64,000 bases of DNA. It comes from CAVZCK01 sp963798805. GTDB taxonomy: Bacteria > Pseudomonadota > Alphaproteobacteria > Rhizobiales > Rhodomicrobiaceae. Below the pieces are notes generated by a model. That model was not told the DNA's origin. It was given only the letters and a program-made list of their open reading frames with translations, and did not search any database. Shown here one piece after another: positions 44,765 to 53,472 of the stretch; the stretch's first letter is position 1; each line of letters starts with the position of its first letter. The position numbers were made by a program, and so were the translations under genes. Location: contig CAWCVC010000002.1 of assembly GCA_963798805.1 (NCBI GenBank), forward strand, positions 186,001-250,000, written 5' to 3'.

Positions 44765-45000
44765 TCAGGCCGCCGCCCGAGCCATTTGCGACCCAGCAAC
44801 CGATACAGCGCGTAGCCGATCTCCGAAGCGGTAGGGATTGCCCGGCTTGAACGGCCTGCCGCGTGGGCGCCCTTTGACCTTCTCGCTGAGGCCAAGCTCG
44901 TCGCAAAGGCCCGGGTCGTCATCGGGCGAGCCGCACAGCTCGCGACGGAAAGAAGCCCGGCGCTGCCTCGTGCATAGCTTCGCACTCGGCCCGCTTCGAG
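44765..45000 (-). other. Open frame of doubtful coding status, otherwise empty stretch
   Basis: A minus-strand frame without a clear start reads FRRELCGSPDDDPGLCDELG, LSEKVKGRPRGRPFKPGNPY and RFGDRLRAVSVAGSQMARAA. The GRPRGRPFKPGN part resembles phage-type DNA-packaging N-termini, but this is weak. It overlaps the reconstructed tail of the 43063 gene. 45001-45199 shows nothing. Confidence 0.25.
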
Positions 45001-45199
45001 CTTGTCCGGGAGATCGGAAGTCCGTTTTCTTTTGCTTCCCTTCGTTATCCGCCTTTGCCGCTTCGTCGGTTCTGGCTTCCGCTTTTCGCGTCGGACGTTC
45101 CCACCGTCCGTCTACTCGGGGCCGCTCAGGGCCTCACTCCATAAGAAAAATGTACGTAATAACTACGTATATTTCAAGTAAAAAAACACAGTAGACTGA

Positions 45200-45349
45200 T
45201 TATTTTCGTTCTTTTTTCCAACGTTCGACAATGAGGCGCCGGATCATTTCTGCGCGCGTGGGCTCGTCGGGCTCGCGCTTGCAGAGCTCATCAAGGATCT
45301 CCAAGAGCTGAGGGGAAAGACGCATTTCAAAGCGTTCAGATTTGGTCAT
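45200..45349 (-). CDS. Small ribbon-helix-helix-like protein
   Basis: 49 aa from MTKSERFEMRLSPQLLEILD, then ELCKREPDEPTRAEMIRRLI. The EMRLSP strand and two helices fit an Arc/CopG-type DNA-binding protein. It is divergent from the RT operon and may regulate it; lower GC here matches the RT genes. Confidence 0.55.
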   Translation of the reverse strand: MTKSERFEMRLSPQLLEILDELCKREPDEPTRAEMIRRLIVERWKKERK

Positions 45350-46200
45350 GATTGATGATTTCTGCGTGCGGCTGTAAGAATCCAAGTACGGAATTTATAC
45401 GGGCATTTGTCCGAGATCAAGACAAGGAGGCGCCAGCACTGAGGCGCTTCGAGACTTACGAGGTAACAGGAAGCAGATATTTGCCAACCGTCGTCATGCC
45501 GGCTCTGCGCCGTTGTTGATATACCGCAGGCAGGTGGGCAGTTAGGAAGACATTATGCTGGAAGTAACAAAAGAACATTTTTCTAGGGCAGCGTTAGAAA
45601 TTGGTCAAAATGGCGAGAACGATACGCTGCCCTTTGACATGGATGCCCGCTTTGTTCGAGATAAAGCGGAAGATCTATCCGAGATATGCTTCCAATTGTT
45701 TAAGACTGTTGACGCAAAGCCAGTCAAAGAAGCTGCTGCTTTCATGAATGAAATAACTGTCGGCGCAGAGCGTTTATTGACCCCGTCCGGGGCACATGGT
45801 TTTCGCATTACAACGCGAATACATTCGTTCTGGAATTTGTATCTCAATGGACTGGGGTTGGCGATAGCCGAGGCGAATGAACCGCTGCGAAGTGGGCGCG
45901 TTCATTCCTATCGGCTGGGCAGTGACGCGCCCACATTCTTCGATAGATCGAAGTCGTGGAGGACGTACAAGGAGGCTACTTTACAAGAAGATTTGCTGAA
46001 GAATGATCGATGTGTCGTAGTTCAAACAGATATATCGAGCTTTTATGAGCATATATACCATCATAGGCTGGAGAATACTATTAACGATCTTGCAAAAAGA
46101 GGGTCCACTGTTGCGGTGCAAATTGATCGTATCTTGAGCAAATTGGCTGCTGGTCGATCCTTTGGGTTGCCTGTCGGTGGGCAATGCGCGCGCGTGCTAG

Positions 46201-47850
46201 CCGTTCTTATGCGTCCGAGCTCTCGATTTGATGTCTATTTTGGCGGGCGATCTGATGCATGCCGCACGGAGCACCGCCGCGAGGCTATTTGGGTCGAGTA
46301 CGCTTTCGACGCGTTGGGGAGTGGATGGGGCGGGCTCAGGGGGCGATCATGCCCCGCGCTTCATGGCCCGGACGATTGCAGCTTGAACGCGACGAGGCTG
46401 AACAGCTCGGCCTGCGGGCAGCACGAGGCGAGAGCGACACGGATGCGGCTCGCCGTCTCGATGACGCGGCCGGCGATTTTCAGCAGACGTAGGCGGATGC
46501 TGGCGAACTCGCTTTGCCGCAAAGGATGCCACGATGGCACGCAATCGCGCAGATCGAGCAACAGCCAGTAAGCAGCGGTGTGCAGAATGAGGCGCATCTG
46601 ATTGGCAAGCGGCGAGCGGCAACTGGTACGGTCGGAGGCAAGCTGCGCTTTGTGTTGTTTGATCAGATTTTCCGCCTGGCCACGGGCGCAGTAGAGGGTT
46701 GCATAAATGTGCTCGGCGCTGCCTTTCGTCAGCGAGGTGACGACATAGCGGATGTCGAGCCCGCGGCGAAGCATGTCATCCTCATCGCTGGCGCTGGCCT
46801 CGATCCGTGCCACGACACGGCGCTCCCCGGCCCACGATTTCGCCGCATAACGCGTTTCGGCAAAGCCGCGCAGGACGGCAAGCTGCTCCTCGGCGCGGCG
46901 CGTCCTTATATCGTCGGCCTCTGTTTCGACCAGGCGGTCGAGCACGGTATTGCCGGCAAAGCCAAAGACATAGTCGACGCCGTTTGCCTCGCACCAGCTC
47001 ATAACTTCTTCCCGGCCGTAGTGGCTATCGCCGCGGATGGTGATGCGCGTATCGGGCCAATGCTGGCGAATGCGCTTGATCAGGCGGCGTAGCAATGCGC
47101 GAACTTCCTTGCCTGACGGCGTCTTGCCGGGGCGCAGGATCATGGCAACCGGCCGCCCCGTCGCCGTGTCATAGATGTGGATCGGCAGAAAACAGCGCTC
47201 GTCGTAATGGGCGTTCCATTCCGACAGTTTCTGATGGCCGTGAACCACATCGAGCGTGTCGTCGATGTCCAGAACCACCGACGCCGGCGGCGTCTTGTAG
47301 CTCCAGCACCAGATGTCGACCAGCGCATAGGTCAGGCGGATGATCTCCCTCAGCGTCGGCGCGTTCTCCCAGCGCGAGATGGTCGGCTGCGAGCACAGAT
47401 CGCTGCCGGTATCGGGTAGCCGCCCGCAGGCGAGTTTGAAAGCGGGATCAGAGCGTAGCCAGTCGAAATCATTGCCGTCGGGATAGCCACAGGCGATCGC
47501 CAGCATGCGGCCTTTCAGTATGTCCTCGACCGTGTGCGTGATGTGCGAAGGATCACGGTGGTCGGCGATCAGGGCAGCGAGCCTTTTCGAGAGGCCGCGC
47601 CGCCGCTCGGCGATGCCGAGCAACATGACGCCGCTGTCGGAGGAAAGCCGGCCGCCATCGAAGGCAGCTGTGACTTTCTTGCGCGACACGGCTGGATAGG
47701 AAACGCTGAGCGGGCTATCGTCGGTCATGGCGGGTGTGGCTCCGTGGCGCGACGCGCGCAGGATGGCTTCGACACCCATTTCCTACGCAAGTTCAACGCC
47801 TTGCGCCACATCCGCCAGCGCAAATCCAAATAGCGGCTGAATAAGAGCGG
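46201..47850 (-). mobile_element. IS1380-family element B (1650 bp)
   Basis: Ends CCGTTCTTATGCGTCC and, inverted, CCGCTCTTATTCAGCC, with a perfect CTAG duplication (46197-46200, 47851-47854). Inserted in the RT gene between motif B residues. Confidence 0.9.
46361..47779 (-). CDS. IS1380-family transposase (element B, intact)
   Basis: 472 aa, same domains as element A (DIDDTLDVVHGHQKLS, RGDSHYGREEVMSW, GQAENLIKQHKAQLASD). Scattered substitutions against A show the two elements arrived separately or diverged for some time. Confidence 0.9.
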   Translation of the reverse strand: MGVEAILRASRHGATPAMTDDSPLSVSYPAVSRKKVTAAFDGGRLSSDSGVMLLGIAERRRGLSKRLAALIADHRDPSHITHTVEDILKGRMLAIACGYPDGNDFDWLRSDPAFKLACGRLPDTGSDLCSQPTISRWENAPTLREIIRLTYALVDIWCWSYKTPPASVVLDIDDTLDVVHGHQKLSEWNAHYDERCFLPIHIYDTATGRPVAMILRPGKTPSGKEVRALLRRLIKRIRQHWPDTRITIRGDSHYGREEVMSWCEANGVDYVFGFAGNTVLDRLVETEADDIRTRRAEEQLAVLRGFAETRYAAKSWAGERRVVARIEASASDEDDMLRRGLDIRYVVTSLTKGSAEHIYATLYCARGQAENLIKQHKAQLASDRTSCRSPLANQMRLILHTAAYWLLLDLRDCVPSWHPLRQSEFASIRLRLLKIAGRVIETASRIRVALASCCPQAELFSLVAFKLQSSGP

Positions 47851-48829
47851 CTAGCAGAAGTGATGATGTCGCCGATTGATAGTTCTGTAACCGACGCTGG
47901 CATCGTATGGCACCGCTATGTTGACGACTTTACTCTCATTTGTAATTCGCAGCAGGATGCATATCGAGCCCTTTCCACACTTTCGCACTCACTCGCAGAC
48001 TATGGGCTCTCGCTTAATAGAACTAAAACGACAATCCTAAGCGCTAAACACTACAAGGATTATGTTGAAGCGCAGCTTGGGCTTGGCGATGATAGTAGTA
48101 CGGCTTTGTGGGAACTCGACCTTCACTTTGATCAATATTCAGATGCAGCATACAGCGAGTATGAACAGCTCAAAAAATCCTTTGAAACAATTGATATTCA
48201 ATTCTTGTTGGATATCGAAAAGGAGAAATCGCAACCCGATAATTTTATCTTAGCTCAGATCGGAAGGGCGCTTAAATTTCAGGAGCCAAAGGTGGCAGAA
48301 CAACTTTGCGAGACTTTGCTCGCTCCCAAGAACCTAAACTCCTTTAGAGCCTCATGGTCGAAAATAATGCGGGGTGTTTATTCTGTTCGAGCCAACGACG
48401 GCTTTGGCGTGATTTTTCATCAGATCGATGAATTGCTGGACGCAGTGCAGGGAGCGGTGTCACATCTTCTGATGCCTGAGGTCAATATGCTTCATTATTT
48501 GCGGACTATACGTTTCCGAAGGACTGACATTCGGGGGCAATTTGTGAGACGTACCTATGATACATCATCGTCCCAAGCAGTTCGTCGAGCTTGCATTGAT
48601 TGCTGGCGCTCTTGGGTTGACCGGGCAAGTTTCACGAGATTAAGAAATCAGTGGCAGAACCTCGGCCCCGACGAGCAGAGAATGTTATGGCTCGCTGCTG
48701 GAGACTTCGGGGATGATGGGATTCACGCGAGGCGCCAACTGCGACGAACGCTCGCGCAGGTCTGGCGGCTTGGTTTTGAGCACGGAAATGGCAAGACATT
48801 TGCGTCCTGCTATGAGGACTGGACAGAAA

Positions 48830-49582
48830 ATGGCGCTTAGAAGGCTCCCATTTCGAGACCCTCGGACTGTTGCCCGCGATATACCGGGAGTGCTGGATAT
48901 ACTTTTCCCTAGATTGAGCGGTGGCTTGGTCGCTTCTTTGAACAAGGAAATGTTCTCGTTTCCAAATCTCGAACCATTGTTGGATAAGCAGGTCGAGGCA
49001 AGTCGCCTCCAGAAGGCAATGCTGTTTGAGCTATCAGTCGCCCGCGCCGAGGAAATTTTGGATGGAATAGATGAGCCAAGTTGGAATGATTGCCTAGCGG
49101 TGGCAATTTCCCGCCAAAGGCAGCACTATGACGCTAAGGTTCCAGACCGGCTTGAGCAACAAGATTTGGCGATTGCTAGTCATGCCGCTCATAATCTCGT
49201 TAAGATGTTGCGGAGCGTGTGTGAACAGCATCCAGATCAAAACTTGCAGAAGAATCCCGTTATTCCGGGGCTCGGATGGATTTCGTCGGGGATTGGAGAC
49301 TTTTCGCTTGGCTCTATCCTCATCGAGGTGAAGCACACCGACCGAAATTTCGTGTCGGGTGACTTTAGGCAGGTTCTGATGTACTGGATGTTAAAATATG
49401 CAGCATCTATCGAGAAAAATGAAGAAGTATGGGCAGATTGTCTTTTATTGAATCCAAGACGGAATTCAGCTCTTCTTTTTAATTTTGATTATTTGATTCG
49501 ATCTGCCTCAGAGAACCTTAGTCGCGTGGAAATATACGAACTTATGCGATCTATCGTTGGTCAAGACTTCGAACGGCGATAG
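48830..49582 (+). CDS. PD-(D/E)xK nuclease-like partner of the reverse transcriptase
   Basis: 250 aa. The ATG at 48830 overlaps the last 11 nt of the RT gene, so translation is coupled. The C-terminal half has GLGWISSGIGDFSLGSILIE, VKHTDRNFVSGDFRQVLMYW and ADCLLLNPRRNSALLFNF. D...(I)ExK with a following Q/W helix is the PD-(D/E)xK nuclease pattern. The N-terminal half is helical, with no clear domain. I know of no standard name for it. It could be the effector or processing arm of an RT-based defence system. No membrane segment or signal. Confidence 0.6.
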   Translation: MALRRLPFRDPRTVARDIPGVLDILFPRLSGGLVASLNKEMFSFPNLEPLLDKQVEASRLQKAMLFELSVARAEEILDGIDEPSWNDCLAVAISRQRQHYDAKVPDRLEQQDLAIASHAAHNLVKMLRSVCEQHPDQNLQKNPVIPGLGWISSGIGDFSLGSILIEVKHTDRNFVSGDFRQVLMYWMLKYAASIEKNEEVWADCLLLNPRRNSALLFNFDYLIRSASENLSRVEIYELMRSIVGQDFERR

Positions 49583-49745
49583 GTCAAACCGGCGACCGCG
49601 GCGCTCTAGCCGACGGGACCAAAAGCGTATGATCGTCGAGGGCTGTGATCGATAAGTCGCTTTACGAAAAACCCGCCGCAATCCCCCGCGACGGGCCACG
49701 CATTCGCGGTCTACCCCGCTAGCGGCGAGCGTCAATCATCGCCTC

Positions 49746-50887
49746 TAGTGCACTGACGCAAACAGAGGATTTACACGCGGCCTAGTTCGTGCGATTCTGC
49801 TGATATGGCACAAACCGTCAGCATCATCATCGCCTCTGAGGACCGCGCGCGTTTGGCGGCGGTTATTGAGGATCGCAACAGCGCGCAGAAGCACGTCCAG
49901 CGGGCACGGATCGTTCTTCTTTCGGCAGACAGGCTGCCCGTTCTGGAGGTGGCGAGGCAGATCGGTGGCAGTCGCCCGGCGGTGTGGCGCTGGCAGTTGC
50001 GATATGCCGAGCAAGGGGTGGATGGCCTCTTGCGGGACAAGACGCGCAAGCCGGGCAAAGCCCCTGTTCAGTTGGAGACCGTGGCCAGGGTGCTGGCGCT
50101 GCCATGCTCCGAGCCACCCCATAACGCGACGCATTGGACCGGCCGGGCGGTCGCCAAGGCTGTCGGCGTCAGCTTGCGGACGGTGCAACGCATCTGGGAT
50201 GGGCATCGCCTTCAACCTCACCGCTTACGCACCTTCAAGATGTCCAACGATCCCGCCTTTGCCGCGAAAGTGGAGGATGTCGTCGGCCTGTACATGGAGC
50301 CGCCCTGTCATGCCGTGGTGCTGTCCATCGATGAGAAAAGCCAGATTCAGGCGCTCGATCGCACGCAACCCGGCCTTCCGCTGAAGCCCGGCAAATGCGC
50401 AACCATGACCCACGATTATAAGCGGAATGGCACCACCACCCTGTTCGCCGCGCTCAATATTCTCGATGGCACCGTGTTGGGGCGTTGCATGCAAAAGCAC
50501 CGGCATCAGGAGTTTATCAAGTTCCTCAATGCGGTGGAACGCGCCGTTCCGGCGGGAAAGGTCATCCATGCCATCCTCGACAATTACGCCACCCACAAGC
50601 ATCCCAAGGTCAAGCAATGGCTGGCCGACAATCCGCGCTGGGTCTTCCACTTCACGCCCACATCCGCATCCTGGCTCAACGCCGTCGAGGGCTTCTTCTC
50701 AGTCATCACCCGAAGGCGCATCCGTCGCGGCGTCTTCAAATCCGTCGCCGAATTGGAAGATGCCATCCGCCGCTACATCCGCGATCACAACGGTCACCCC
50801 AAGCCCTTTGTCTGGACGAAATCCGCCAAAGAAATTTTCGGCAAACTCAAGCGCCTGCCTGCACCATCTGAATGAGTCAGTGCACTA
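49746..50887 (+). mobile_element. IS630-family element B, copy 3
   Basis: TA-flanked copy like those at 17280 and 36518, inserted at a CTA codon of a small gene. The only difference I noted from copy 1 outside the gene is GATTTACACG for GATTCACACG. Confidence 0.9.
49805..50875 (+). CDS. IS630-family transposase (copy 3, intact)
   Basis: 356 aa, same sequence as the copy-1 product with all DDE residues. Confidence 0.9.
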   Translation: MAQTVSIIIASEDRARLAAVIEDRNSAQKHVQRARIVLLSADRLPVLEVARQIGGSRPAVWRWQLRYAEQGVDGLLRDKTRKPGKAPVQLETVARVLALPCSEPPHNATHWTGRAVAKAVGVSLRTVQRIWDGHRLQPHRLRTFKMSNDPAFAAKVEDVVGLYMEPPCHAVVLSIDEKSQIQALDRTQPGLPLKPGKCATMTHDYKRNGTTTLFAALNILDGTVLGRCMQKHRHQEFIKFLNAVERAVPAGKVIHAILDNYATHKHPKVKQWLADNPRWVFHFTPTSASWLNAVEGFFSVITRRRIRRGVFKSVAELEDAIRRYIRDHNGHPKPFVWTKSAKEIFGKLKRLPAPSE

Positions 50888-51063
50888 GCTCACGCGCGGA
50901 GGCGAGGGCGGTTTCCACCATGCCGAGCACTCCCTTGAGCTTGTCGACGATCGGCGCGGCCTCAGCGAGCCCGAGCAACCCTCGCAGGCTGATCACGATC
51001 GCCTCGACAAAGACGCGGCATTCGAGGGCCGCCCGCTTCATGTCGATGTGCTCGGCTTCCTTC

Positions 51064-51252
51064 TCAGTCATTGCCGGCCGGTTCCTCAGCTCGTTGGAGC
51101 TGGTCTTCGAGCTGGTGAAGCTCGTCTTTCAACTCGCTGGCCAGGTGGCTGAGCGGGCCAGGTTCCTCCTCCTCAGCGTCAATGAGCGCGCGCATCGCAG
51201 CGGCCAAGCCGTTTATGCGTCGCAAGCTGGCTTCGATATTCTGGGCTACCAT
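51064..51252 (-). CDS. Small helical protein paired with the 51071 gene
   Basis: 62 aa from MVAQNIEASLRRINGLAAAM; acidic middle (DAEEEEPGPL) and a coiled-coil-like end (LASELKDELHQLEDQLQRAE). The stop overlaps the next start, as in the 39949/40202 pair. Function unknown. Confidence 0.5.
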   Translation of the reverse strand: MVAQNIEASLRRINGLAAAMRALIDAEEEEPGPLSHLASELKDELHQLEDQLQRAEEPAGND

Positions 51253-51339
51253 GACCCTCAACCTTGTTAAAAATTGAGAACCTTGACACTAGTATCAAGC
51301 CTCGTTGAGAGCCGCAAGGCCGTCAGTTATTCACAACTC

Positions 51340-51561
51340 ATGGTCCCCAGCCCCATGCAATGCAGAGGTGCGCGCGCCATGCTGAATTGGACGCGCGAAG
51401 AGCTTTCAAAGCGTTCGGGAGTTTCAGCCGGCGCAATTCGCGGCTTCGAGGTCGGAGAGACGCAGCTTATGCGCCTCAATCATCAGGCGATCCGCCAGAC
51501 TTTTGAGGCGGCCGGCATTCAATTTGTCGGGCTGCATGGGGTCGAGCTGCGGAAGCAATAA
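51340..51561 (+). CDS. XRE-type helix-turn-helix protein
   Basis: 73 aa. ARAMLNWTREELSKRSGVSA and GAIRGFEVGETQLMRLNHQA form a Cro/C1-type HTH; QTFEAAGIQFVG is the usual tail of short transcriptional regulators of this kind. Start taken at ATG 51340 (MVPSPMQCRGA); an internal ATG is possible. It is divergent from the small helical pair and lies at the island edge next to tRNA-Asn. Confidence 0.7.
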   Translation: MVPSPMQCRGARAMLNWTREELSKRSGVSAGAIRGFEVGETQLMRLNHQAIRQTFEAAGIQFVGLHGVELRKQ

Positions 51562-51649
51562 CGAGGGGGCACTGCGGCCTAAATGGAACCCCAGTGGAAC
51601 CCCAGCACTCTCTAGAATTTTCGATGAAAGGCTAAGTCTTTGATTTAAT

Positions 51650-51725
51650 TGGCTCCCCGGGCCGGACTCGAACCAGCGACCGAGCGGTTAACAGCCGCTT
51701 GCTCTACCAACTGAGCTACCGGGGA
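51650..51725 (-). tRNA. tRNA-Asn (GTT)
   Basis: 76 nt on the minus strand. Acceptor TCCCCGG pairs with CCGGGGA before GCCA, the D-arm has AGCTCAGTTGGTAGAGC, the anticodon loop is CTGTTAA, and the T-arm GGTTCGAGTCC. CCA is encoded. Its 3' end faces the accessory island, the usual side for integration. Confidence 0.95.
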
Positions 51726-51886
51726 AGAGCGGGCGAACCCGTTGTTGGATGCGTATAGCAAATACGGATCGGCGGTTCTACTCAAAATGCGATCGCGCCG
51801 AGAGCAATTCAACCGTCATTCACGCATCGAGGCGTACTCTGCGAGCCATTGTGTAATAGCGCTCGGCGCGGAGATCCGCCGGAAGC

Positions 51887-53080
51887 CTAGAGCGAGGCAT
51901 GCTCGACGAAATTCATGCGCTCGAGCAGATCCTTGATCGGGTAATCAACCCACGCCTTGGTGACGAAGTCGCGGTGCAATGTATCGGGATCGGTCGAAAT
52001 GAACACGACGCTTCCATGTCCGAGGGCCGATCCGAGCTGATCGTGCACCGGAATGTTGAGCTGCGTCAGCATCTTTTCGAAATCATGATTGTGTGCCCGG
52101 GTCGAATTCGCATAGGCGCTCACGAAAAAGCCTGTCCGCCGGTTGGTGATCCAGCTGGTGAACTTCTCGGTCTCGCCATAGAGCGCATCGAGCAGCACGA
52201 CCCCTTTCAGGCGTTTGCCGAGGCCGCCGGTGGAAATCGTCCAGGCTGCGGGAATATAGCCGCCGCTATAGGCGATGATCACAACCGGCATTTTGACGAA
52301 AGCGGTTTTCATGCCGGAATGGCCGTAAAGCTGCGCGAGCTTGCCGGCAGCCTCGTCGAGAAAGCGCCTGACGCCGCCCGGCTCCCAGAGCTTGCCGATG
52401 CTGGAATCACGGGCGTCGACTGCAAGCTGGGGTGCGACGAGCACGGCGTTCGCACCGGACTCGGACACCTGCTTCGGCACCTGTTGGCGCCGCACCACAT
52501 CACGCTCGAGTTCGGCGCCGTGACCATGGAAAAACAGCACCATGACGCCGGGCTTGCGAATGTCGAAACCGCGCGGAATATGCAGCAGCACGCGCGGATC
52601 ATTATAGGTCTCGTTCTCCCAATAGACGCGGTTGAACGGCGTGCGGTGGCCGCGCCGACCGTTCTCCTCCACATTGTAGAACGGCCGGTCGGTACGGCCG
52701 ATGGTGCCGTCATAGGGGAAGGGCGCGGTGTCGAAGGCGATCAGCCTGGTCATGGGCCGGCGAGGCACCATCACCGAGGGCGGCGCGGAGAACAGGGCGG
52801 CCGTCTGCACCGTAGCCTCGACGGGCTTCGGCGGCTCCCCCGGGGCGGGCGCCGCAACGTGCTCCAATGGCAGCCGGTCGCTTTTCTCGCCGCGCTGGAT
52901 CGAGGCGTAAGCCGTGTGGATGGTTTGCATGCGCCCGTAGAGATTGTCGATCTCCAGATCGCTTCGCTTCGCGGCCGGCTCCTCCCGGCAGGCCGTCAGG
53001 AGAATCGGCGCAAGCAGCACCGCAGCCCCGAATGCCGCGCGAACAGCCTTTACCGTCATCTGCCGTGCCGTCTTAATCAT
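51887..53080 (-). CDS. Alpha/beta-hydrolase-like lipoprotein
   Basis: 397 aa. The N-terminal signal ends in a lipobox (LLAPILLTAC), so it is probably membrane-anchored. Then come PGVMVLFFHGHGAELERDVV (oxyanion region), VVIIAYSGGYIPAAW (nucleophile Ser in AYSGG) and LGHGSVVF with a His near the end. This is the alpha/beta-hydrolase arrangement. The substrate is unknown. Alternative start at MTVKAVRAAFGAAVL, eight codons in. Confidence 0.7.
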   Translation of the reverse strand: MIKTARQMTVKAVRAAFGAAVLLAPILLTACREEPAAKRSDLEIDNLYGRMQTIHTAYASIQRGEKSDRLPLEHVAAPAPGEPPKPVEATVQTAALFSAPPSVMVPRRPMTRLIAFDTAPFPYDGTIGRTDRPFYNVEENGRRGHRTPFNRVYWENETYNDPRVLLHIPRGFDIRKPGVMVLFFHGHGAELERDVVRRQQVPKQVSESGANAVLVAPQLAVDARDSSIGKLWEPGGVRRFLDEAAGKLAQLYGHSGMKTAFVKMPVVIIAYSGGYIPAAWTISTGGLGKRLKGVVLLDALYGETEKFTSWITNRRTGFFVSAYANSTRAHNHDFEKMLTQLNIPVHDQLGSALGHGSVVFISTDPDTLHRDFVTKAWVDYPIKDLLERMNFVEHASL

Positions 53081-53472
53081 TCGCTGCGATGAGCACCAGA
53101 AAGCTGCATTTTGGCCAGGGTTTCGCCGGATTGCCGTTGCTCTTGGGCATCAGTCTATAAAAAAAATCGTGACGAGATCATGGGCACTCGGAGGCGGCGG
53201 CAAAGCCCCTCCAGCCCGCTGGCTTTCCTGCCCCAGGGCGGCTCAATCCGATTCGCCGAAATTTTCTGCTAATCCAATTAATAAAATTCGAACCTTAACT
53301 TTGTTTTTGCTCTTGTTCGGTAGGAATGGTGGCTAGCCTGCATCTCAGGCACGTTGCGGTTCGGCAACGTTTCCAAGCCAACTTTGACACACCGGACATG
53401 ATCGGCAATTGTGGGAAAACCGTCGGACTGCTAACACCAACGGCTGTAGTATTCCGGAGTCTGATTGCGAAA
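53081..53472. other. Divergent promoter region without a supported gene
   Basis: Lies between the lipoprotein and permease genes and contains an AT-rich part near 53265-53330 (TAATAAAATTCG, TTAACTTTGTTTTTGC) suited to promoters. No hairpin or small gene seen. Confidence 0.4.

Larger units (their letters stand above)
43063..44850 (+). pseudogene. 44-residue basic protein split by IS1380-type element A
   Basis: MTAAERQHRRRKKL is encoded before the element. Removing 43106-44754 and one CTAA copy gives KKLRRVRPPPEPFATQQP to RSGRDCPA and stop. Short MTxAERQRRRR proteins are frequent in alphaproteobacterial islands. Whether it is a functional gene is uncertain; the reconstruction itself is exact. 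Confidence 0.45.
45555..48840 (+). pseudogene. Defence-type reverse transcriptase split by IS1380-type element B
   Basis: Pieces 45555-46200 and 47855-48840. Removing the element and one CTAG copy gives a 543-aa protein reading GGQCARVLAEVMMSPID. RT motifs: CVVVQTDISSFYEHIYHH (motif A Asp), FGLPVGGQCARVLAEV (motif B) and IVWHRYVDDFTLIC (YVDD, motif C), then LNRTKTTI (motif D). About 300 C-terminal residues are helical, as in the unknown-group/Abi (DRT) RTs used in phage defence. No msr-like retron RNA or group II intron maturase domain is seen. The coding region is AT-richer than its surroundings. Class assignment needs a phylogeny. Confidence 0.75.
49719..51071 (-). pseudogene. Small helical protein with 3' end cut by IS630-B copy 3
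   Basis: From MTEKEAEHIDMKRAALECRV, FVEAIVISLRGLLGLAEAAP, IVDKLKGVLGMVETALASARE. The IS then adds LVH and a stop. On the far side the native end LEAMIDARR and a TAG at 49719 follow in frame. Core similarity to the 39949 protein suggests one small-protein family in two places of the island. Its start overlaps the previous gene. Confidence 0.55.

Noticed and set aside
45555..48840. Retron or group II intron
   Set aside because: No msr/msd-like inverted repeats upstream, no maturase or HNH domain and no intron domain V seen, so a defence-type RT is the better call.
51899..53092. 397-aa plus-strand frame opposite the lipoprotein
   Set aside because: Mirror of the minus-strand gene, which has a signal peptide, lipobox and hydrolase motifs; the plus frame has none.
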